Assembly (NCBI GenBank): GCA_030526355.1
Contig: JAUNDC010000014.1
Span: 1 to 64,000, forward strand
Length of the DNA stretch: 64,000 nucleotides
Direction: 5' to 3'
Source: Bacillota bacterium
Lineage (GTDB): Bacteria > Bacillota > Clostridia > Peptostreptococcales > Anaerovoracaceae
The position numbers and the translations under genes are program-made. The notes beneath the pieces were generated by a model, which did no database searches, was not told the origin of the DNA, and saw only the letters and a list, made by a program, of their open reading frames with translations. Each line of letters starts with the position of its first letter. Position 1 is the first letter of the stretch. Of the stretch, positions 61,355-64,000 are shown piece after piece.

Positions 61355-61957
61355 ATGAGAAGCAAAAATAAAGAGCTGATGAGAGAAATAAAAGAATTTG
61401 TTGAGAATTATTATATGGTTGAATATCGATCTCCGTCTACTACTGAGATTGCAAGGAATGTTGGAATTGCAAGAGGTACTGCATACAAATACCTTGTGGA
61501 AATGAGGGAAAGAGGAATGCTCTCATATGACGGAAAGGAAATCCGTACAGAATTAACTGAAAAAGTTATGCCGAACACGAATAATGCTGCAATACTTGGA
61601 AGCGTTTCCTGTGGGGTGCCGAAATTTGCAGAAGAAAATATTGAAGAGTATATTCCACTACCTGAAACATTGTTTGGCAAAGGTGATTTCTTTATTCTGA
61701 AAGCAAATGGAACTTCAATGATAGATGCAGGAATCGATGATGGTGACTTGGTAGTTATAAGACAGCAATCTAGCGCTGAAGAAGGACAAATTGTAGTTGC
61801 TCTGATTGATGATGAAGCTACTTTAAAACGCTTCTATCGTGATGATAGGAATAAATGTATTAGGCTGCACCCGGAGAACAGCAATATGGATGACATTATC
61901 GTAGACGACTGCATCATACAGGGAATTGCGGTAAAAGTGATTAAAGATATTTTGTAG
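61355..61957 (+). CDS. lexA: LexA-like SOS repressor of the element
   Basis: A 200-residue protein with an N-terminal winged helix (SPSTTEIARNVGIARGTAYKYL) and a C-terminal S24 autoprotease domain. The cleavage site is Cys86-Gly87 in GSVSCGVPK (UmuD-like rather than Ala-Gly), the catalytic Ser121 is in NGTSMIDAG and Lys158 in DEATLKRF. RecA filaments would trigger self-cleavage and release the polymerase gene downstream. Its own promoter lies upstream. In ICEs such repressors can tie excision to DNA damage (inference here). Confidence 0.9.
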   Translation: MRSKNKELMREIKEFVENYYMVEYRSPSTTEIARNVGIARGTAYKYLVEMRERGMLSYDGKEIRTELTEKVMPNTNNAAILGSVSCGVPKFAEENIEEYIPLPETLFGKGDFFILKANGTSMIDAGIDDGDLVVIRQQSSAEEGQIVVALIDDEATLKRFYRDDRNKCIRLHPENSNMDDIIVDDCIIQGIAVKVIKDIL

Positions 61958-61983
61958 AATTTTGCAGTAAGGGGGCGGTTGAA

Positions 61984-63231
61984 TTGCTTGTATTTCATGT
62001 AGATGCCAACAGTGCATATCTCGGCTGGACAGCGGCTGCCCTTCTTGAAAGGGGATACAAGAAGGATATAAGGGAGATACCTTCTGCAATTGCAGGAGAC
62101 CCTGAAAGCAGGCATGGGATAATTCTCACCAAGTCCATTCCGGCCAAAAGCTATGGAATCAAAACAGGTGAAAGTCTCTTCGAAGCAAGGCGGAAGTGTC
62201 CGGAGCTTGAAGTGTATCCTCCGGACTATGATTTGTATCTACTGTGCAGCGAGGCGATGTACAAGGTGCTGTCGGAGTACACTCCGGTAATACAAAGATA
62301 CAGCGTTGACGAGTGCTTTTGCGATATGACCCTGTCAAGGGGAGCACGGGATAATCCTGTCAAAGTGGCAACAGAGATAAAGGAGAGAATAAAGAGAGAA
62401 CTGGGGTTTACAGTCAATATCGGCATCGGAAGAAACAAACTTTGCGCCAAGATGGCGGGAGAGCTTAAGAAGCCGGATATGGTTCACACCCTGTGGCCTG
62501 AGGAAATACCGGAGAAGCTGTGGCCTCTTCCTGTAAGAGAGCTCTTTATGGTAGGTCACGCATCAGAGAAAAAGCTCCATAATGTTGGCATAAACACAAT
62601 CGGAGATCTTGCAAAGGCAAACAGAATCTTTCTTAAAAGTATTCTCAAGAGTCACGGGCTGCTGATTCATGACTATGCCAACGGAATTGATGATTCGAAA
62701 GTTATATTAAATGACGATATCGTACAGAAGGGTATAGGCAATGGACTCACCTACGCATATGATCTTGAAACTAAAGAAGATATCTACCGCGAGCTGCTGG
62801 CTCTTTGCGAGAGAGTGTCAGGAAGGCTGAGGAGACTTGGAAGATATGCCGGGAGAATCAGCGTATATCTCAGGAGCAGCACACTCTGCGGCTACAGTCA
62901 CCAGGTTAAGCTGTATGGGAAGATAAACACAACAAGTGAAATTTTTAAGGCAGCAAGGCGCCTTGTTGATGAAATGTGGAAGAAGGAGCCTGTCAGAGCC
63001 ATGAGCATATCCTTATCGGATCTTTCGGGTGGTGACAGCCTGCAGCTTTCATTATTTGATGGCAAGGACAGAGAGAAAGAAGAAGCACTGGACCGGGCTG
63101 TTGATACAATCAGGGACAGGTACGGCACGAGAAGCATATTCAGAGGCATATTCGCAAACGGCAGTGTCGATCCGGTACAGGGCGGTGTAAATGATGGAAA
63201 CTATATTATGATGGGAGGCTACAAGCAGTGA
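61984..63231 (+). CDS. Y-family DNA polymerase (DinB/UmuC type)
   Basis: A 415-residue translesion polymerase. Catalytic residues are Asp7 in FHVDANSAYLGW and Asp109-Glu110 in YSVDECFCD; SKSYGIKTGESL-type and NIGIGRNKLCAKMAGELKKP blocks are conserved. A beta-clamp binding motif QLSLFD lies near residue 354. It starts at TTG 61984 with AAGGGGGCGG upstream, 26 bases after lexA. Base composition is richer in GC than the BREX operon and similar to the transfer genes. It probably bypasses damage during single-stranded DNA entry. Confidence 0.92.
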   Translation: MLVFHVDANSAYLGWTAAALLERGYKKDIREIPSAIAGDPESRHGIILTKSIPAKSYGIKTGESLFEARRKCPELEVYPPDYDLYLLCSEAMYKVLSEYTPVIQRYSVDECFCDMTLSRGARDNPVKVATEIKERIKRELGFTVNIGIGRNKLCAKMAGELKKPDMVHTLWPEEIPEKLWPLPVRELFMVGHASEKKLHNVGINTIGDLAKANRIFLKSILKSHGLLIHDYANGIDDSKVILNDDIVQKGIGNGLTYAYDLETKEDIYRELLALCERVSGRLRRLGRYAGRISVYLRSSTLCGYSHQVKLYGKINTTSEIFKAARRLVDEMWKKEPVRAMSISLSDLSGGDSLQLSLFDGKDREKEEALDRAVDTIRDRYGTRSIFRGIFANGSVDPVQGGVNDGNYIMMGGYKQ

Positions 63232-63494
63232 AGATTGTGGCAAAGCCGATAAAGACTATGGTGGTATTTGAATACGAGGGGAAGATACCGATACCATATA
63301 AATTCAAGCTGCAGAACGATGACGGCTCGGAACAGCTTATCAGAATCGATAAGAGGATAGACAGTTACAGACAGAAGATAGCCGGAATCGATACAGTGAT
63401 ATATGAGTGCCAGAGTGTAATCGATGGGATTGAGAAGAGATATAAGCTTAAGTACATTCTGTCAGATTGCCGGTGGCAGTTATATGCAATATAG
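63228..63494 (+). CDS. Small protein coupled to the Y-family polymerase
   Basis: An 88-residue protein whose GTG overlaps the polymerase stop (GTGA). It is beta-rich: MVVFEYEGKIPIPYKFKL, then LIRIDKRIDSYRQKIAG and VIYECQSVIDGIEKRYKLKY. Proteins of this type often follow DinB/UmuC genes in ICEs, like YolD in Bacillus, but I cannot assign it to the YolD family. 63495-63674 after it holds no gene that I can see. Confidence 0.66.
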   Translation: MKIVAKPIKTMVVFEYEGKIPIPYKFKLQNDDGSEQLIRIDKRIDSYRQKIAGIDTVIYECQSVIDGIEKRYKLKYILSDCRWQLYAI

Positions 63495-63674
63495 TAATTA
63501 ATCTGATGATTTCCCGTTTTTCTGCATGACCAGCTGTGCGCGATCAGAGAATACGCCCTTGGCCTTTGGTATTGTCTGATGCAGCACGTTTCCCTAGAAA
63601 GCAGATGTCAGAGAGTCAATCGGATTAAGAAGGTTAGTAAATTGTTTTGGTAATAAGCAAGGGGAGAAACAGAA

Positions 63675-63869
63675 GTGAACAGGAAAACTGCTAGAAAAAT
63701 TAAGATGAGGTGTCTCGAGTGTGACACAGAGATAGGGAGGAGTATTGAATGCAGCGATACCATTCTGAGGTGTCCTAAGTGTGGAAAGGTTTTCTCGTAC
63801 ACATACAACATGAAACATAAGGCGCTGACCGTAAGAGAACAGGATAACTCTTACGAGGCGCAGGAATAA
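63675..63869 (+). CDS. Small zinc-ribbon protein
   Basis: A 64-residue basic protein from GTG 63675 (GGGGAGAAACAGAA). RCLECDTEIG and LRCPKCGKVFSY give two C-x2-C knuckles about 18 residues apart, a zinc-ribbon layout. Similar tiny zinc ribbons occur in mobile elements and may bind nucleic acid. 63870-64000 after it contains no gene; a 7-bp inverted repeat GGCATGT/ACATGCC (63902 and 63965) is its only visible structure. Confidence 0.6.
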   Translation: MNRKTARKIKMRCLECDTEIGRSIECSDTILRCPKCGKVFSYTYNMKHKALTVREQDNSYEAQE

Positions 63870-64000
63870 AACACATTTATATTTGACAACTGAATAATTG
63901 AGGCATGTCTTGAGCTCCATGTCGGTATGAACAACGGATTTCAGTAAAGCCGAGGATTTGACATGTACATGCCAAGAGTTTGACAAGGTACTGAACTTGA

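Noticed and set aside
63902-63971. Inverted repeat GGCATGT/ACATGCC near the right edge as an att or terminator site
   Set aside because: Only 7 bp with a long loop and no T-run; no match to the tmRNA end. Too weak to call.

Overview
The window reads as one end of a large integrative and conjugative element (ICE) of the Tn1549/Tn916-like superfamily in a Gram-positive anaerobe, most likely a gut Clostridia of the Lachnospiraceae type. This rests on strong AGGAGG ribosome sites, sortase-anchored surface proteins, a SipW/TasA-type operon, and a Firmicutes-style MobC/relaxase/PcfB/VirD4/PrgI/VirB4 transfer set. The species call is inference. Essentially all genes are on the + strand.

Layout. (1) 1-55 is the 3' end of tmRNA (ssrA), a classic integration target, followed by its terminator and direct repeats near the presumed attL. 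(2) 330-2954: a small conserved ICE protein, an acidic protein, ParA, ParB and a repeat cluster that could be the centromere. (3) 3045-10737: surface module with a VaFE/Cna-B sortase-anchored adhesin, small accessory genes including a PC4/YdbC protein, then a five-gene TasA-like/isopeptide-adhesin/SipW operon. (4) 10792-20829: DNA processing and mobilisation (RadC, Toprim primase-like, DUF3846, candidate oriT, MobC, MOBP relaxase, PcfB, VirD4). The VirD4 coupling-protein gene is split by a complete group II intron whose exact removal restores the frame. (5) 20850-24047: a foreign cargo cassette (decayed duplicate of the VirB2-like gene, promoter with dyad operator, MerR-like regulator, NERD nuclease-like protein, HNH protein, two small proteins, terminator) inside the transfer operon. 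(6) 24077-30447: mating channel (VirB6-like, DUF5688, PrgI, VirB4, SLT/M23 wall hydrolase). (7) 30454-61263: an AT-rich, tightly packed 19-gene defence operon. (8) 61281-63869: LexA-like repressor, Y-family polymerase and two small proteins. The right end and integrase are not in the window.

The defence operon is the main discovery candidate. It starts with a WYL regulator (BrxR-like) and a complete type 1 BREX set (brxA, brxB, brxC, pglX, pglZ, brxL). A SEFIR-domain protein is embedded between brxC and pglX, and a three-helix membrane protein plus a small polar protein lie between pglX and pglZ. With no break it continues into a BspA-like leucine-rich-repeat protein, a bacterial PH-domain protein, a TerY-P-type signalling triad (Ser/Thr kinase, vWA protein, PP2C phosphatase), a transglutaminase-like protein, a 1539-residue protein with TerB-N/TerB-C-like regions, a BrxD-like (DUF2791) ATPase without its usual BrxHI helicase, and a 1017-residue protein carrying two near-identical copies of an RNA polymerase alpha C-terminal domain. 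One promoter region precedes brxR, the only strong terminator follows the last gene, and genes overlap or are mostly less than 40 bp apart. This suggests one co-regulated, possibly phosphorylation-controlled, phage or foreign-DNA defence island carried by a conjugative element.
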